The translations under genes and the position numbers were made by a program. A stretch of 64,000 bases of DNA. Source: a bacterium. Lineage in GTDB: Bacteria; BMS3Abin14. The DNA lies in the NCBI GenBank assembly GCA_020350725.1, contig CP070719.1:1812182-1876181 (forward strand), written 5' to 3'. The notes beneath the pieces were generated by a model. That model had not been told where the DNA came from and searched no databases. It saw only the letters and a program-made list of their open reading frames with translations. Shown piece by piece: positions 63,566-64,000 of the stretch (within the stretch, counting starts at the first letter, position 1; every line of letters begins with the position of its first letter).

Positions 63566-63700
63566 CTAGGCCCAGTTGTCCTGGTCCCAGATCATCTGAT
63601 CCCACTTGGAGGATCCGCCGCTCCCTCCGTCGCCGCCACCGCAGGCGGACAGGAAGAGTATGCCAAGGGTCAAAACGAGGATGAGGGTCGCATTTCTCAT
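63566..63700 (-). CDS. 44-aa lipoprotein with WDQ repeats
   Basis: A very short lipoprotein. The ATG at 63700 follows AGGAGGTGA at good distance. The signal peptide ends LFLSACGGG, a clean lipobox with Cys20. The 24-residue mature part is a Gly/Ser linker and then KWDQMIWDQDNWA, in which WDQ occurs twice and a third Trp follows at similar spacing. I recognise no named family. A hairpin GGTACGG-8-CCGTACC lies in its 5' region (63745-63768). Confidence 0.7.
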   Translation of the reverse strand: MRNATLILVLTLGILFLSACGGGDGGSGGSSKWDQMIWDQDNWA

Positions 63701-63874
63701 CAACCTCACCTCCTTTCCGGATCGTTGAACTGAGTAAACAAGACGGGTACGGGAGTTACACCGTACCGGACAAAGTGGACCTTCGGCTGGGGTATAGGAA
63801 GGAGGGGGATCAGACAAGCGCGAACAGATTCGATCGAGAGGGGTTAAGCAAACCACCAGCATTATTATCAACAT

Positions 63875-64000
63875 TACAAATATAGCACATTTCGAACGGA
63901 ACCCCGGGACGGGGGGAGAAAAGAGTCCAGAGTCCAGGGGCCAGCGTCCAGAGGGGGCGCAGAGGCGATGGGGAGAGGGGGCGAGGGGAGAAAGGAGTCC
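63875..64000. repeat. Phrase-repeat spacer at the right edge
   Basis: Contains another copy of the 29-bp unit (63923-63951) and AG-rich GGGGAGAGGGGGCGAGGGGAG runs (read in pieces). No gene is seen. Confidence 0.7.

Overview
The window is GC-rich DNA from a Gram-negative bacterium. The Gram-negative envelope is shown by LolA, a TonB/BtuB system and two outer-membrane beta-barrels, and the MurE DNPR motif predicts meso-diaminopimelate peptidoglycan. RNase J, a complete mur/fts cluster without lpxC, a radical SAM gene directly after ftsZ, a selenocysteine formate dehydrogenase and frequent GTG/TTG starts point to the former Deltaproteobacteria (Desulfobacterota/Desulfuromonadota-like). That placement is an inference; there is no rRNA or tRNA here to test it.

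Layout. 1-2700: end of a TauE-like exporter, a 47-aa membrane peptide, a TlpA-like protein and gene-poor DNA. 2709-22177: the division and cell-wall cluster mraZ-rsmH-ftsL-ftsI-murE-murF-mraY-murD-ftsW-murG-murC-murB-ddl-ftsQ-ftsA-ftsZ, tightly overlapping, behind a strong promoter that carries MraZ boxes, and followed by a B12-type radical SAM gene. 22327-30065: maf, a ferritin-like protein, a secreted phosphoesterase, glnK-amtB under a sigma-54 promoter, an MFS transporter, a TPR membrane protein and a glycerophosphodiesterase. 30247-38263: a cobalamin riboswitch with terminator in front of btuB-tonB-btuF-btuD-btuC, then a second B12-binding radical SAM enzyme. 38290-49074: a large LpoA-like lipoprotein (minus strand), rsmA, RNase J, uppP, ftsK, lolA, rimO and a tRNA-methyltransferase-like gene. 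49350-50759: two small outer-membrane barrels. 51060-53721: dciA-like and two GntR regulators enclosed by 164-bp inverted repeats. 53957-62730: the formate dehydrogenase region. 62871-63700: a small lipoprotein and a secreted protein.

The formate region is the most interesting part. It holds a genuine selenocysteine formate dehydrogenase (fdhA with an in-frame TGA, plus fdhB and fdhC) preceded by a promoter-RNA-terminator unit of about 250 nt that I could not assign to a known class. Upstream of that is fdhE, and before it a full-length, TAT-exported FdhA paralogue in which all three catalytic residues (Sec, His, Arg) are replaced while its iron-sulfur cysteines remain. 

The gaps between operons are built from a limited set of short imperfect phrases that recur many times in both orientations, such as runs of TTCACGG/TTCACAG, TTAGAGA, CTTAGGA, TCCAAAG and a 29-bp GTCCAGAG-type unit. 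They form tandem and inverted repeats and in places seem to run into the ends or the interior of genes (murG, btuF, rsmA).
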